Program-made: the position numbers and the translations under genes
The notes under the pieces: model-generated
Told to the model about the DNA's origin: nothing
Seen by the model: the letters and a program-made list of their open reading frames with translations, nothing else
Database searches by the model: none
From: Sphingomonas sp.
GTDB lineage: Bacteria; Pseudomonadota; Alphaproteobacteria; Sphingomonadales; Sphingomonadaceae
Length of the DNA: 40,264 bases
Assembly: GCA_025935515.1 (NCBI GenBank)
Contig: JAICVC010000003.1
Span: forward strand, 1-40,264
Direction: 5' to 3'
Shown: positions 25,949 through 35,656 of the stretch, piece after piece
Layout of the letters: each line of letters opens with the position of its first letter
Numbering within the stretch: the stretch's first letter is position 1

Positions 25949-27175
25949 ATGACGGTGCCAATGCTCATGATGCCCCCACCGATCGCGCGGACGAAGTTCT
26001 GCGACTGGCCGTTCGCGCTCAAGTCGATCGTCGGCTTTTGGCTGTTCTATGCCCTGACCGTTGCCGCCCGCGCGTTCCTCGGCTCCGACCCGTGGACGAT
26101 CCTCGAGAACAAGCTGCTGGTGGTCGGCATCGGCATTGTCATCAATTGCTTCATCTATCTCGCGATCAGTGCCTGGAGCAGCGGCAACAATATCCGTCGC
26201 AAGGCGGTCGTCGCCGGGCTCAGCTGCGCGTTCGGCTCGCTGGCGCTGGGCGGGCTGGTGGTCATGTCCGAGGACTGGATGCGGGAGAGCAAGGAAGAGT
26301 TTCGCTTCCAGGCCCGCGAAGGCTTCACGGTGGTCGAGCAGGGCAACCAGATCCGGATCGAGCGCACGGCGCAGGAGCCGCTCGTCCTGACCATGCCCAA
26401 GGTCCACGAGCTCGATCCGATGAAGCGGGTACGCTACGCGCTGGATTTCGCGGTCACCTGGCTGTTCTTTTTTATCGGCTGGAGCGCTTTCTACATCGCC
26501 AACCAGGCCCAGGCCGAAGCACTCGGCGCGCAGCGAAGGCTTGCCGACGCCGAAAGCGCGGCACAGGCCGCGCAGGTCCGGGCGCTGCGCTACCAGGTCA
26601 ATCCGCACTTCCTGTTCAACACGCTGAACTCGCTCTCGTCGCTGGTCATGACCGGGCGCTCAGATCGGGCCGAGACGATGTTGCTGGCACTTTCGACCTT
26701 CTTCCGGACCAGCCTGTCGCTCGATCCCAGCGCCGACGTCAGCCTGGCCGAGGAAATTGACCTCCAGCGGCTCTATCTCGACATCGAGATGGCGCGGTTC
26801 CCCGATCGCCTGACGGTCGAGATCGACGTTCCGCAGGAGCTCGAGCAGGCCCGGCTTCCAGCGCTGCTGCTGCAGCCGATTGTCGAGAACGCGATCAAAT
26901 ACGGCGTGTCGAAAAGCCGCAAGGCGGTCTTGATCCGGATCGAGGCGCGTCACCTCGACAATCACCGGATGCTGCTCGAAATCAGCAATCGAATGAAGCA
27001 TGGCGGCAAGGAGGAGCTACCGGCCGCCACCCACGAAGGAACCGGCCTCGGCCTCGCCAACGTTTGCCAGCGCCTCGAAGCGCGCTGGGGCAGCCGGGCG
27101 AGCTGCCGTTATGGACCGATGACCAGCGGCGGGTACAAGGTGTCGCTGACTATGCCGGTGGAGACGAATGGCTGA
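25949..27175 (+). CDS. LytS-type sensor histidine kinase (His_kinase/HATPase)
   Basis: RALRYQVNPHFLFNTLNSLSSLVMTGRSDRAETML; LPALLLQPIVENAIKYGV; EGTGLGLANVCQRLEARWG; N-terminal TM segments. Confidence 0.92.
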   Translation: MTVPMLMMPPPIARTKFCDWPFALKSIVGFWLFYALTVAARAFLGSDPWTILENKLLVVGIGIVINCFIYLAISAWSSGNNIRRKAVVAGLSCAFGSLALGGLVVMSEDWMRESKEEFRFQAREGFTVVEQGNQIRIERTAQEPLVLTMPKVHELDPMKRVRYALDFAVTWLFFFIGWSAFYIANQAQAEALGAQRRLADAESAAQAAQVRALRYQVNPHFLFNTLNSLSSLVMTGRSDRAETMLLALSTFFRTSLSLDPSADVSLAEEIDLQRLYLDIEMARFPDRLTVEIDVPQELEQARLPALLLQPIVENAIKYGVSKSRKAVLIRIEARHLDNHRMLLEISNRMKHGGKEELPAATHEGTGLGLANVCQRLEARWGSRASCRYGPMTSGGYKVSLTMPVETNG

Positions 27176-27914
27176 AGCTGACCCGCTGCGCGTCCTGATT
27201 GCCGATGATGAACCGCTGGCTGCCGAACGGCTGCAGCTACTGCTGGCTCGCGCCGAGGGCGCGCAGTTGGTGGGCACCGCCAGCGACGGCGACAGCGCGA
27301 TCAACCTGACCGAGGCGCTGCACCCGGACCTGCTGCTGCTCGACATTGCCATGCCCGGGCTCGACGGGATCGGCGTCGCCCGGGCGCTGGCGGCGCAGAA
27401 TCCGTCGCCCGCAGTGGTGTTCGTGACCGCGTTCGACCAGTTCGCCGTGGCTGCCTTCGAGGTCGAGGCCGTCGACTATCTGATGAAGCCGGTCGATCCC
27501 AGCCGGCTGCAGCGCGCGCTTGACCGCACCCGCGCCTATCTCCTGCAGCGGAGCGCGCAGCCGGCGCCGGGCAAGGCGTCACAATGGCTCGAGGAATTCT
27601 GGGCCTCGGACTTGTCGGGCCTGGTCAGGATCGCCGCGCGCGACGTCGACCGGGTCTCGGCGGAACGCGACTATATGCGCCTGCACGTCGGCCGCCGAAG
27701 CTGGCTGATCCATCATTCGATGGCGGCGCTGGAGGAAGGGCTGGATCCCGAGTTGTTTGTCAGGCTTCACCGCTCGGCGATCGTGCGCAAGGATTTCATC
27801 GCCGGATTCACGCGCAATCCTTCAGGACGCTGGATCGCGCGTCTCGCCGACAGCACCGAGCAGCCGGTCGGCCGCCTCTATTCGGACCGCGTCCGAGCGA
27901 TCGCCGGGCGCTAG
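27168..27914 (+). CDS. LytTR family response regulator
   Basis: VLIADDEPLAAERLQLLL, LLLLDIAMPGLDGIGVARAL, VDYLMKPVDPSRLQRAL; C-terminal LytTR domain AERDYMRLHVGRRSWLIHHSM; overlaps kinase gene. Confidence 0.93.
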   Translation: MAEADPLRVLIADDEPLAAERLQLLLARAEGAQLVGTASDGDSAINLTEALHPDLLLLDIAMPGLDGIGVARALAAQNPSPAVVFVTAFDQFAVAAFEVEAVDYLMKPVDPSRLQRALDRTRAYLLQRSAQPAPGKASQWLEEFWASDLSGLVRIAARDVDRVSAERDYMRLHVGRRSWLIHHSMAALEEGLDPELFVRLHRSAIVRKDFIAGFTRNPSGRWIARLADSTEQPVGRLYSDRVRAIAGR

Positions 27915-27917
27915 GCA

Positions 27918-27961
27918 CAAAAAAAGACCGCCGCGCGTCCGGGGAAGTGGATGCGCGGCGG
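27918..27961 (-). terminator. Rho-independent terminator of the UrcA gene
   Basis: ccgccgcgc (27928-27936)/gcgcggcgg (27953-27961) perfect stem followed on minus strand by TCTTTTTTTG. Confidence 0.8.
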
Positions 27962-27975
27962 CCCCTGGTTGCCGG

Positions 27976-28323
27976 TCACTGGGCGGTGACGATCAGCGCT
28001 GCGGTATCCAGCACCTCGACGCTTGGCCGGCGAGCCTTGCCAATCGCTGCCAGGATCGCCGGCTGAGCGGCGGAGATTGCACCGGAGCGGCATCCGGCCA
28101 CCTCGCGCTCCAAGTTCAGGTCGAGCGGCGCGGCGGTGTCGCAGACCAGCGTCGCAGCATGCGCGACACGACGCTGCAGCTTGCTTTGCCCGAAGTCGGT
28201 CCTGAGATTGAGGTCCGCGTAGGAAACGCGCACCGAATTGCGCTCCGCGGCCTGGCTGACTGTGGGCACCACGAGTGCGGTGCTGATCGCGAGTGCGGCG
28301 AGCGCGGGAATGGTCTTGAACAT
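27976..28323 (-). CDS. UrcA family protein
   Basis: Signal peptide; SVRVSYADLNLRTDFGQSKLQRRVAHAATLVC. Confidence 0.85.
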   Translation of the reverse strand: MFKTIPALAALAISTALVVPTVSQAAERNSVRVSYADLNLRTDFGQSKLQRRVAHAATLVCDTAAPLDLNLEREVAGCRSGAISAAQPAILAAIGKARRPSVEVLDTAALIVTAQ

Positions 28324-28514
28324 CCTACTTCTCCCTTTTCGCGACGCGGGGCGGCTGGGGAAACCGAGAGGGGATTGCCCCGCGTCGCAAGGGCCGTATG
28401 CGCCGCGATCGTTAGGCGGTCGCGCCTGGCTCGATGGCGGGGCGGCGACTTGTCGGCGACTGGACGAAGGCCCTTCGTCAGCCGGTCAATCGACGAACGG
28501 TGGTCAGCGGGCGT

Positions 28515-29798
28515 TCAGCTTTCGGGCGGCGATCGGCTGCCGCGGTCGACGATGGTCGCAAGCGCGACATCGTGGGTCACATTACCCACCGTCCGGAAGA
28601 TGTCGGGAATCATCTCGACCGCCACCAGCAGCCCCAGCGGCGCGATCGGAACCCCCAATGCCAATGCGATGGGCGCGATCGAGCTGATATAGCTGACCTC
28701 GCCGGGCAGGCTGACCGCGCCGTAGCTCATTACCGCGCCCACCGCGGTCGCGGCGATCATCTGCGCCATCGTGGGTTGGAGCCCCAGCCAGTGGGCGACG
28801 TAGAACGCCACCGCCGTATTCATCGCCGGACCGGTCGCGCGGAACAATGCAACCGCGATCGGCAGGGTCACGTCGCTGACCTCTTCGCGAATACCCATGT
28901 CACGGGCCCCGTCCAGCATCGCCGGCAGCGAAGCCAGCGACGAGCGCGTCGAGATGGCTACCGTCTGCGGCGCGATCAGGCCGCGCGTAAAGCGACCCAT
29001 GCGCACATCGCCCGCCATCGCCGCCAATGGATAAGCGGCGATCGTCACGAGGATCCCGATCGCGGAGATGATGACGACATAATGGCCAAGCCCCGCGAAG
29101 GCAGCGCCGCCGGCGGCGGACCCGACCGTGAAGGCCAGGGCAAACACGCCGATGGGCGCCACCGCGAGCACCCAGGTGATGACCACCAGCAGCGCTTCGC
29201 CGATCGCGTCGAAGAAATTGACGACGGCCCAGCGCCCGTCCGCGCCGATCCGCGTGAGTGCGAGTGCGAACAACACCGCGAAGACCGTCAACGGCAGGAT
29301 ATCGCCGTTGTTGGCGGCGGCGACGACGTTCGCTGGCACCACCCCCTTGAAGAATTCCATGGCGCCCGGAACCGGCCCCGACGCCGTCTGCTCGACCTTG
29401 CCGAGCGCGCCCTGGAGCAGCTGGGCCGTCTCATGGGAGAGCGGGAAGGTCCGCGTCAGCGCGACCGCGGCAATGGCTCCAAACACCGATGAGGCGGTGC
29501 AGATGATGACGATCCACAGGACAGAGCGCCCGGCGATTCGACCGGCCTGGGCGGCTTCGGCGCTCCTCGCGATGCCGACCACCAGCAGCGCCACCACCAG
29601 CGGGATGACCGTCATCTTCAGGGCGTTGAGCCACAAGGTCCCGACGAATGAAGCAACCGCGAGCGCGTTGTCGCGCACCGCTTCGGCCAGCTCGCCCGCG
29701 AAAATGCCGGCGATCAGCCCGAGGACCAGCGCGGCCAGCGCGTAATAGGCTTGGAAGCTGCTCCCGCCCGCGCGGGACGTGCTCGCGGGAGCGGTCAA
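28515..29798 (-). CDS. Dicarboxylate/amino acid:cation symporter family (SDF) protein, divergent
   Basis: 427 aa multi-TM; NALKMTVIPLVVALLVVGIA, QTVAISTRSSLASLPAML, MSYGAVSLPGEVSYI. Confidence 0.88.
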   Translation of the reverse strand: MTAPASTSRAGGSSFQAYYALAALVLGLIAGIFAGELAEAVRDNALAVASFVGTLWLNALKMTVIPLVVALLVVGIARSAEAAQAGRIAGRSVLWIVIICTASSVFGAIAAVALTRTFPLSHETAQLLQGALGKVEQTASGPVPGAMEFFKGVVPANVVAAANNGDILPLTVFAVLFALALTRIGADGRWAVVNFFDAIGEALLVVITWVLAVAPIGVFALAFTVGSAAGGAAFAGLGHYVVIISAIGILVTIAAYPLAAMAGDVRMGRFTRGLIAPQTVAISTRSSLASLPAMLDGARDMGIREEVSDVTLPIAVALFRATGPAMNTAVAFYVAHWLGLQPTMAQMIAATAVGAVMSYGAVSLPGEVSYISSIAPIALALGVPIAPLGLLVAVEMIPDIFRTVGNVTHDVALATIVDRGSRSPPES

Positions 29799-30559
29799 CG
29801 CGGCTTCTTGAACTTGAACACTGCGCGGTCGGTCTTGCCCCGGATCTTGGGGTCGAACACCAGCAGGCTATGGTCGTCCGCAGGGTTGCGCAGCATGTCG
29901 CTGGTGCCCACCAGGACGAAGCCCGCGCGCTTGAAGTCCGCCGCGATCACGTTGGGATCGATCCGGTGGAGCTTCTCCACCGTCGCCCGGGTGTCGCTGT
30001 TCGGAGCGGCGACATGGTCGACCACGCCAACGATGCCGCCGGGCTTCATCGCGGCATAGAGCGTCTTCAGCCATGCGTCGGGATCCATCCGGACAATCTT
30101 GCGCTGCGGATTCTCCCAATAGACGTCGTGATAATCGAGGTTGATGAGGGCGAAGTCGAACTTGCCCTTGGGAAGGTCGGGCGCCTCGAACGGGCTCGAG
30201 ATCAGGTTTACGTTGGGGTGCTTGGCGGCAAATTCCTCGAACGGTCCGCGATTCTTGTCGGTCAGGAACTGCGCCGCCTGCCAGACCGTCACATGACCCT
30301 TCGGCCCGACGGCGGGCGCCATGATCTCCGACCAATATTTGTTGGCGCCGAACATATCGAGCACCTGCATTCCCGGCCGAAGACCGAAGAATTGCAGCAA
30401 TTGCGCGGGCTTCCGGCCTTCGTCGAGCTTCACATTGTCCGGCGTACGATTGGCCCTGTCGGCAACCGCGGCGGCGATGGGCGACGGAGCCGGCTTGGCG
30501 GCCGCTGGTGAAGCGAAAGCCAGCGAAATGGCAAAGACTGTGGCGAGGCGCATGCGCAA
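29795..30559 (-). CDS. Exported class I methyltransferase-like protein (COG4798-like), copy 2
   Basis: Signal peptide MRMRLATVFAISLAFASPAAAKPAP; FGLRPGMQVLDMFGANKYWSEIMAPAVGPKGHV; AMKPGGIVGVVDH; DHSLLVFDPKIRGKTDRAVFKFKKPR shared with copy 1. Confidence 0.82.
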   Translation of the reverse strand: MRMRLATVFAISLAFASPAAAKPAPSPIAAAVADRANRTPDNVKLDEGRKPAQLLQFFGLRPGMQVLDMFGANKYWSEIMAPAVGPKGHVTVWQAAQFLTDKNRGPFEEFAAKHPNVNLISSPFEAPDLPKGKFDFALINLDYHDVYWENPQRKIVRMDPDAWLKTLYAAMKPGGIVGVVDHVAAPNSDTRATVEKLHRIDPNVIAADFKRAGFVLVGTSDMLRNPADDHSLLVFDPKIRGKTDRAVFKFKKPR

Positions 30560-30613
30560 ATCCCCTTCGGTGGTGAGGACCTTCTATTGCCGCAAGCGAC
30601 TGCGCGCCAGCGT

Positions 30614-32185
30614 CTAGGCGGCGCTCGCCTTGGCCATCGCAGCGACCAGCTTCAGCGCCTCGTGCGCCGACAGCGCCGCGCCTTCCTGCCAGAGCCCTTG
30701 GTAGCTCAAATGCTCGCCGGCGAAGACGATCGGACCCTCCGGCTTGAGGAGTTCGGCATATTGCCCCCCGCGTGCCCCATTCCCCCCAGGGCCGTCCGGC
30801 CACAGCGCGCCGACGCCTTCGGAATAAGGCACCAGCCCCCAGCCGACCGACACGCCCTTGGACAGCAGCTTTGAGCGGCCGGGATGCAGGGCCTCGATGG
30901 AATCGCGGCAGACCTCGAGGCGCTGTTCGTTGCCGTAGCCGGCGAATTTCTGCGGATTGTCCCGGTTAGTCCAGCCCGCGACGTAGGCCGCGACCAGAAC
31001 GCCCCTTGCGGCCCCGAAGTTGTTGGACGGATAGATCACATTCTCATTGGCACGATCGGTCCACGCGAGGCCGCCGAAAATGTTGTCGTCGCTCTCCCAG
31101 AAGCGGGGCGCCTCAAAGCCGACCTTCACGCTCGCCAGGTAATTGACCCCCTTGAGGGCCGCCTTCTTGGCGGGCGAGAAATCGTTGGGAATTTTCTCGA
31201 GCAGGTTGGCGCCGAGCGTGCACACGCAATGATCGGCCTCGGTCATTTGGCTCCCGGGACCATGCTCGATGCGTACGCGGTCGCCGGAACGCCGGATGGC
31301 CGTGACCGGCGAGCGCAGCCGCACCGACGGCTTCACCTGCTGGTAAATCGCGTGGGCGATGCGATCCATCCCGCCGACCGGCTGGAGCATGGTCGATTGC
31401 ATGTCCCAGATATGCTCGAACAAGTAGGGCAAGGTGACTGCCGGGGACGGCGCCAGGTCGTTGAAGGCAAGTCGCGGCAAGGGCACCGGCGCCTGGGCAT
31501 AGCCGCCGCCGTCGACGGACCAGCCCGACGATCCTCCCGGTGCATATCGGCCCTTGTCGTCGAGCGAGGCGTACGGAACCAGGAACCGGCGAACGGCGGC
31601 CAATTCGTCCTTTGAGACCTGGCCGTCGAGCGCGTGGGCGTCGATCGCCTTGGCCAGCAGCTCGCCGAGCTGGCCGCGCATGTCCTCGACCATCCGCCGT
31701 TCGCGCTGGACCTTGCCGCCGAAATCCCAGCCCGCGTTGCGGTTGACGTTGACGAAGGTTTCCAGCCCGACGCCGAACTTGCGCGCGTAGCCGAGGATGA
31801 CCCGGTGGGTGGACGGGATGCGCGCCGGGCCGGCGTTGAAATAAAGGCCGGGCGAGAAGCTCGCGCGCTGGTCAGGCCGCCCGGTTTGGACGATGCGGTC
31901 GCCGTTGCGGATCGACCAGGCCCGTCCGCCAATCCGGTCGCGTGCTTCGAGCACCGTCACCCGATAGCCGGCGCGCTTCAGCTCATAGGCGGAAACGAGG
32001 CCTGAAATACCTGCCCCCAGGATGACGACGGACCGGCCGTCGCCGCTTCCTCCCGGAAGCTTGAAATTCTCCGCGCCCGCGGCAGTCGGGATCGCCAAGC
32101 CCAGCGCTTCCATCGCGAGATAGGCTGCGCCGAGCCCGCCAACCGTGCCGATATGTTCGAGCAGCGCCCTCCGCGTCAGTGCCAT
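30614..32185 (-). CDS. FAD-dependent amine oxidase family protein, putatively exported
   Basis: VVILGAGISGLVSAYELKRAGYRVTVLEARDRIGGRAWSIR; C-terminal GPIVFAGEHLSYQGLWQEGAALSAHEAL. Confidence 0.9.
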   Translation of the reverse strand: MALTRRALLEHIGTVGGLGAAYLAMEALGLAIPTAAGAENFKLPGGSGDGRSVVILGAGISGLVSAYELKRAGYRVTVLEARDRIGGRAWSIRNGDRIVQTGRPDQRASFSPGLYFNAGPARIPSTHRVILGYARKFGVGLETFVNVNRNAGWDFGGKVQRERRMVEDMRGQLGELLAKAIDAHALDGQVSKDELAAVRRFLVPYASLDDKGRYAPGGSSGWSVDGGGYAQAPVPLPRLAFNDLAPSPAVTLPYLFEHIWDMQSTMLQPVGGMDRIAHAIYQQVKPSVRLRSPVTAIRRSGDRVRIEHGPGSQMTEADHCVCTLGANLLEKIPNDFSPAKKAALKGVNYLASVKVGFEAPRFWESDDNIFGGLAWTDRANENVIYPSNNFGAARGVLVAAYVAGWTNRDNPQKFAGYGNEQRLEVCRDSIEALHPGRSKLLSKGVSVGWGLVPYSEGVGALWPDGPGGNGARGGQYAELLKPEGPIVFAGEHLSYQGLWQEGAALSAHEALKLVAAMAKASAA

Positions 32186-32330
32186 CGACTCGCCCCTTCA
32201 TGGCCAATGCGGGCGGCAGACTGACAGCAATTCGGGCCGGACGGCGATGATTTTTCGACCGGCGGTCCGCATCGCCTCGCGAAGTTGAGCGTTGTCCCTC
32301 CGAACCAATCCCCAGCAAGCGGAGAAGACG

Positions 32331-32795
32331 ATGGCCGAACATTCAACCGAAATCAGCACGCTCAATACCCTGATCGCGACGACGATCGACAGCATCACGG
32401 GCTATGAAGACAGCGCCCAGAACATCGACAATGAGCGATTCCGCGAAATCTTCCGCCAGCGCGCCAACGAGCGGCAACAGGTCGTCGAGCAGCTGCGCGC
32501 CGAAGTCCGCCGGCTCGGCGGCAACCCCGAGGACGACGGCTCCTTCCTCGGCAAGGCGCACCAGCGCTTCGAGGATTTGAAGGCTGCGATCACCGGCCGC
32601 GACGAGAAAGCGATCATCAATGAGGTCGAGCGCGGCGAGGACTATCTCAAGGATAAGTTCGAGGCGGCGCTCAACAGCGACGAGCTCACCGGCGAGAGCC
32701 GCTCGGTCGTCGAGCGCTGTTATCAGTCGGTCCGCTCAGGCCACGACCAGATGAGCCAGCTCAAGCATGGGATGGAGGCATCGCCCCAGGCGTGA
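32331..32795 (+). CDS. PA2169 family four-helix-bundle (DUF2383) protein
   Basis: ISTLNTLIATTIDSITGYEDSAQNIDNERFREIFRQRANERQQVVEQL...EVERGEDYLKDKFEAAL. Confidence 0.85.
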   Translation: MAEHSTEISTLNTLIATTIDSITGYEDSAQNIDNERFREIFRQRANERQQVVEQLRAEVRRLGGNPEDDGSFLGKAHQRFEDLKAAITGRDEKAIINEVERGEDYLKDKFEAALNSDELTGESRSVVERCYQSVRSGHDQMSQLKHGMEASPQA

Positions 32796-32840
32796 ACCGT
32801 CAAATGTAATGAACCGCCCCTTAGAAACGGGGTGGGGCGC

Positions 32841-32871
32841 GGGGCGATCCTCAGGCCAGCGGGATCGCCCC
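32841..32871. terminator. Perfect inverted repeat between convergent genes, possible terminator
   Basis: ggggcgatcc/ggatcgcccc, 11-nt loop; no clear T-tract. Confidence 0.4.
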
Positions 32872-32889
32872 GATCGCTAAGCGGATCGC

Positions 32890-33519
32890 TCAGTAACCCA
32901 TCAGCGCCAGCACTTCGCGGCGGCTGCGTTCGTCCTCGCGGAAGGTGCCCATCATCCGGCTGGTGGTCATCATGACCCCGGGTGTCGAAACGCCGCGGGC
33001 CGTCATGCAGGCATGGGTGGCCTCGATCACCACCGCGACTCCCTTGGGCTGGAGATGCTCCCAGATCGCGTCCGCGACCTGCGCGGTCAGCCGCTCCTGC
33101 ACCTGCAACCGCCGGGCAAAGCCGTGGAGGACCCGCGCGAGCTTGCTGATCCCGACGACCTTGTCCTTGGGCAGATAGGCGATCGCCGCCTTGCCGATGA
33201 TCGGCGCCATGTGATGCTCGCAATGCGACTGGAACGGGATGTCCTTGAGCAGCACGATCTCGTCATAACCGCCGACCTCCTCGAAGGTTCGGCTGAGATG
33301 AACCGCGGGATCTTCCGCATAGCCCCTGGCATATTCGCGCCAGGCGCAGGCGACGCGGCGCGGCGTGTCGAGCAGCCCTTCGCGGTCGGGGTCGTCGCCG
33401 GTCCAGCGGATCAAGGTCCGGATCGCCTCCTTGACCTCCGCCGGAACCTGCTTTGTCTCGCGTGAATCGTCGACGAGGTCGCCGTCTTCCGGCTCGCCAT
33501 GCTCGAACCGCGGGTTCAT
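32890..33519 (-). CDS. folE: GTP cyclohydrolase I
   Basis: [84 protein letters not shown]. Confidence 0.96.
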   Translation of the reverse strand: MNPRFEHGEPEDGDLVDDSRETKQVPAEVKEAIRTLIRWTGDDPDREGLLDTPRRVACAWREYARGYAEDPAVHLSRTFEEVGGYDEIVLLKDIPFQSHCEHHMAPIIGKAAIAYLPKDKVVGISKLARVLHGFARRLQVQERLTAQVADAIWEHLQPKGVAVVIEATHACMTARGVSTPGVMMTTSRMMGTFREDERSRREVLALMGY

Positions 33520-34805
33520 GCGGCAAGCTCCCGCTGGATGTCATCGGCCACCTGGGCGGCCTGCTCGCGGATGTCCGGCACGGCAATGATCTCCCAGTAG
33601 CGGCCCTTGGTCAGTGGGCCCATCGCCCATAGATGCTCGCCGGCGCGGCAGGTTCCGTCGATCTCGATGCCGATGCCGAGATGATCGGGCCGAATCTCGC
33701 CCCCGTCGAGCAGGCTGCGGAGCAGCGGGTCTTTCGACCGGGCGATGGAATGCAGCGGCCCGGTGCAGTTGAAGGCGTAGGCGAAGGTTTCGGCATGCAC
33801 GTCCTGCTTGCCACGCCCCCGGTACCCCACCTTCAGTCCTTCGGGAACCGCGTCGACCGTCACGATTCGTGCAGCCACGATCTCGAGCCGGCCGTCGCCG
33901 ACCATGCGCGCGATCGTCGCGGCGACTTCCGGCGCAATCCGGTGGCGGTGGACGTCCCACCACGGCCGGACATGGCGCAGGAAGCGGCGCTGCTGGTCTT
34001 CGCCGAGGCTCTGCCAGAGCGGGTGGCTGTGCGGCCTCAGGCTGTCCACCGCCGCCCGCCAGCCCACCTCTGCGCTCCTGCGCCTCAGCCAGCGCCACAG
34101 GCTGCCGACGCTTCCGGAAGGTACGTCGTCCCGCTCGACTGGCGCAGGGTCGAAATCGGCATGAGAACGGGGGATCAACCCTCGCCGCGACAGCGCAAGA
34201 ATCTTGCCCTGGTGCCCGCCGGCATCCAGCGACAGCACCAGGTCCACCATCGTCAGGCCGGTGCCGATCAGCAGCGCCGAGCTTCCGCTGCTTGCAACAT
34301 CCTCGACCGCGGCGCGGGCCGCCTCACCCCAGGGGTTGCGGATGAAGCGGTCGCCGATGCCGGCGAAGGCGCTCAGCGGTTCCGGCTCCTGGTTGCCGAC
34401 GGCGAGGACCAGCGCTTTGGTCTCGATTGCCGAGCCGCCGTCAAAATCGACCCGCCATCCGTCCTGGTTTCGGATCCCGCGCATTGCCGTCGCCTCGACG
34501 ATTTCCGCGTGCCCGCTCCGCACCGCTTCATCGAGGATCCCACCGAGATAGCGCGCGAAAAAGCGCCGCTGTGCGAAATCCCGCGGCTCCCCTCCATCGG
34601 CCGCGAACGCCCGCGCGAAATGGTCGGGCTCGCCCGCGATCGCGCTCATTCCCTCGGCGCGGACGTTCAGCAGGTGCGCCGGCTCGGTCGTCGAATAAGC
34701 GACACCCTTGCCGACGCGGCCGCTACCGTCGATCAGGAACGACTTGATGCCTCGGCGCGCGAGCTGCGCGGCAAGGATCGTTCCCGATGCGCCGCCGCCG
34801 ACAAT
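33516..34805 (-). CDS. FAD/NAD(P)-binding protein; start codon non-canonical or uncertain
   Basis: Frame continues upstream of ORF-track ATG (34649): [62 protein letters not shown]; overlaps folE by ATGA. Confidence 0.8.
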   Translation of the reverse strand: MVGGGASGTILAAQLARRGIKSFLIDGSGRVGKGVAYSTTEPAHLLNVRAEGMSAIAGEPDHFARAFAADGGEPRDFAQRRFFARYLGGILDEAVRSGHAEIVEATAMRGIRNQDGWRVDFDGGSAIETKALVLAVGNQEPEPLSAFAGIGDRFIRNPWGEAARAAVEDVASSGSSALLIGTGLTMVDLVLSLDAGGHQGKILALSRRGLIPRSHADFDPAPVERDDVPSGSVGSLWRWLRRRSAEVGWRAAVDSLRPHSHPLWQSLGEDQQRRFLRHVRPWWDVHRHRIAPEVAATIARMVGDGRLEIVAARIVTVDAVPEGLKVGYRGRGKQDVHAETFAYAFNCTGPLHSIARSKDPLLRSLLDGGEIRPDHLGIGIEIDGTCRAGEHLWAMGPLTKGRYWEIIAVPDIREQAAQVADDIQRELAA

Positions 34806-34824
34806 CGCGACCGCCCCCTGGCGG

Positions 34825-35106
34825 TCAGATTTCGTAGTCAGGCCAGTTCTCCGGATTTGCGGCGCCCGCCTTGCGCTTGTTCATATGGTCATACATGCCG
34901 GTGATGGTCTTGCCCGCCGTCTGCGTGAAGAGTCCCGGAACAACCGCATGGACGAGGCAGGCGAGCCCGGCGCCGACAAGCTTCGCGCCGATTGCCACCG
35001 CTCCAATACCATGCGCTGCCCAGCTCATTCCCAGCGAACGCGGGTGCTCGAACAACATGCGACCGGCCAACCCCGGCCGATGCTCGTCCTCTTGCTTGGT
35101 CGCCAT
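34825..35106 (-). CDS. DUF6356 family protein
   Basis: 93 aa: MLFEHPRSLGMSWAAHGIGAVAIGAKLVGAGLACLVHAVVPGLFTQTAGKTITGMYDHMNKRK. Confidence 0.78.
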   Translation of the reverse strand: MATKQEDEHRPGLAGRMLFEHPRSLGMSWAAHGIGAVAIGAKLVGAGLACLVHAVVPGLFTQTAGKTITGMYDHMNKRKAGAANPENWPDYEI

Positions 35107-35127
35107 CCGTCAGCCCTCACAAATAGC

Positions 35128-35204
35128 TGGCGACCCCGACAGGATTCGAACCTGTGGCCCTCAGATTAGGAATCTGATGCTCTATCCTGCTGAGCTACGG
35201 GGTC
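35128..35204 (-). tRNA. tRNA-Arg (anticodon CCT)
   Basis: GACCCCG TA GCTC AGCAGGATA GAGC A TCAGA TTCCTAA TCTGA GGGCC ACAGG TTCGAAT CCTGT CGGGGTC G CCA: full cloverleaf with encoded CCA. Confidence 0.97.
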
Positions 35205-35254
35205 GCTGGCGCATCGAATAGGGGCAGCCGCGCGACCAATCAATTGACCGGCAA

Positions 35255-35656
35255 TCAATTGACCTGGTTCGGAGGAGTGACCGGCAGCGGCAGGGGAGCG
35301 ACCGGGATCCCGTCGTCGGCCAGCGATTTGGCTTGCTCGAGCGTGGCGTTGCCGTGGACCTGCTGGCGCTCGATCTCGCCGCTGTGCATGGCGCGGGCGG
35401 TGTCGGTGAATTCGTCGCCGACCCAGCGCGAGTTCTTGAGCAACTCGCCCTGGAACGCCGCCAGCCTCGCCATCGGTGAATCGGCGCCCTTGATTGGCAC
35501 GCGCGGTGCCATCGGCGCCTTGCCGACATTGGCCGACCGGCAGACCGGGCATTGCACCAGTCCGGCCTGGCGCTGCTCGTCGAAGTCGGCATTCGAACGG
35601 AACCAGGCTTCGAACGTCTCGCCCCCCTCCCGGCATTGAAGATCGAACACGATCAT
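35255..35656 (-). CDS. DUF1178 family protein
   Basis: MIVFDLQCREGGETFEAWFRSNADFDEQRQAGLVQCPVCRSANVGKAPMAPRVP; start overlaps upstream stop (ATGA). Confidence 0.9.
   Translation of the reverse strand: MIVFDLQCREGGETFEAWFRSNADFDEQRQAGLVQCPVCRSANVGKAPMAPRVPIKGADSPMARLAAFQGELLKNSRWVGDEFTDTARAMHSGEIERQQVHGNATLEQAKSLADDGIPVAPLPLPVTPPNQVN

Noticed and set aside
25537-26760. 407-aa plus-strand ORF
   Set aside because: Out-of-frame overlap of the LytS kinase; Arg/Gly-rich with no domain signature.
33633-34904. 423-aa plus-strand ORF
   Set aside because: Antisense to the FAD-binding protein; composition bias only.
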